Source: Candidatus Poribacteria bacterium
GTDB lineage: Bacteria; Poribacteria; WGA-4E; B28-G17
Length of the DNA: 6,798 nt
Direction of reading: 5' to 3'
Assembly: GCA_003645735.1 (NCBI GenBank)
Contig: QNBQ01000092.1
Location: 1-6,798 of the forward strand
The notes under the pieces were generated by a model that was not told where the DNA came from, searched no databases, and saw only the letters and a list, made by a program, of their open reading frames with translations. The number at the start of each line of letters is the position of its first letter. The first letter of the stretch is position 1. The translations under genes and the position numbers were made by a program. Below, in pieces: positions 6,316 to 6,798 of this stretch.

Positions 6316-6318
6316 GAG

Positions 6319-6798
6319 ATGGGCGAAAGGAGCGAGCTTGAAAGGAGGTTGAAGGAGCTGTCGCTGCTTTACGAGATAAGCTCGCTTCTCACCTCGGCGG
6401 TCGATGTGGACGAGCTGCTGAACCTGATCGCCCGGATAGTGGTGGAGAAGCTCGGCGTGAAGGCCTGCAGCGTGAGGCTGTTGGATGAGGAGACGGGCGA
6501 GATGGTCCTCAAGGCCGTATACGGCCTGAGCAGGGAGTATATCGATAAGGGGCCGGTTGTGGTCTGGAAAAGCCCGCTTAAGGACGTGATAATGAAGGGC
6601 GAGACGGTCTACATCGAGGACGCCTCGACCGACCCGAGGGTTCAATACCCGGAGGAGGCGAGGAAGGAGGGGATAAAGTCGATGCTGTGCCTGGCGCTGA
6701 TGATAAACGGCAAGCCGATAGGCGCCCTTTCCGTCTACACCGACAGGCCCCGCCGCTTCACGATCGACGAGATATGGCTCCTCCAGTCGATAGCCAAC
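6319..6798 (+). CDS. GAF-domain signalling protein, N-terminal part (runs off window)
   Basis: The first 160 residues of a longer protein, open to the window edge without a stop. It begins MGERSELERRLKELSLLYEI, a charged amphipathic helix likely to be a coiled coil or signalling helix. A GAF domain follows, from about residue 28 (VDVDELLNLIARIVVEKLGV). Its hallmarks are VRLLDEETGEM, a middle stretch IEDASTDPRVQYPEEA, a SMLCLALMINGKPIGALSVYT strand pair (given here in outline) and a final helix near DEIWLLQSIAN. GAF domains bind small molecules or mediate dimerisation in sensor kinases, phosphatases, cyclases and transcription factors. The output domain lies outside the window, so the kind of signalling cannot be told. 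Cys residues at positions 50 and about 124 are present but no known ligand motif is evident. The gene is divergent from the membrane protein operon, 83 bases from its GTG. Confidence 0.85.
   Translation, partial: MGERSELERRLKELSLLYEISSLLTSAVDVDELLNLIARIVVEKLGVKACSVRLLDEETGEMVLKAVYGLSREYIDKGPVVVWKSPLKDVIMKGETVYIEDASTDPRVQYPEEARKEGIKSMLCLALMINGKPIGALSVYTDRPRRFTIDEIWLLQSIAN

Noticed and set aside
6241..6645. A 134-codon open frame on the - strand at the right edge
   Set aside because: It is antisense to the GAF-domain gene, whose frame is open to the window end and carries GAF hallmarks.
1..6798. Mobile element, CRISPR, tRNA/rRNA or riboswitch
   Set aside because: I saw no transposase or integrase motifs, no regularly spaced repeats, no tRNA-like cloverleaf and no known riboswitch. 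Nearly all the sequence is accounted for by the genes listed, and no gap exceeds 90 bases.

Overview
This is a GC-rich, gene-dense bacterial stretch with five complete or nearly complete genes, one small accessory gene and one gene cut off by the window edge. Arg is often written AGG/AGA and Ile ATA, start codons are mixed (ATG, GTG and probably TTG), and strong GGAGG-type ribosome sites are common. The large DUF6785/DUF6784-type membrane protein, together with a FeoB of the 'GCDTMAT' type, recalls uncultured lineages such as Candidatus Poribacteria or the Planctomycetota. This placement is an impression from family resemblance, not a phylogenetic result.

Left part (about 1-3240, + strand): a compact ferrous-iron operon. 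A Fur-family metalloregulator overlaps feoB by 4 bases (ATGA). feoB overlaps a seven-cysteine zinc-ribbon-like small protein by 4 bases. That small gene overlaps by 86 bases a gene for a DtxR-like protein with a C-terminal FeoA domain. FeoB would import Fe2+. Fur and the DtxR-like protein are both candidate iron sensors. No separate feoA is present, so the FeoA domain of the DtxR-like protein may do that job. The operon promoter lies left of the window.

Middle and right (3224-6235, - strand): a two-gene operon read leftwards. A roughly 14-segment membrane protein of unknown function is followed after 12 bases by a PdxA-family dehydrogenase. The pdxA stop lies inside the end of the iron operon, so the two operons run tail to tail with a 17-base overlap and no visible terminator between them.

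Right edge (6236-6798): an 83-base divergent intergenic region holds two back-to-back candidate sigma70-type promoters whose -35 boxes share one base. The rightward one leads to a GAF-domain protein that runs off the window.

There is no mobile element, CRISPR array, RNA gene or obvious new defence-type system here. The most interesting points are the iron operon with two regulators, the divergent DNA-binding domain and extra cysteines of the DtxR-FeoA protein, the small zinc-ribbon protein with an overlapping Gly-rich tail, and the pairing of pdxA with an uncharacterised membrane protein.
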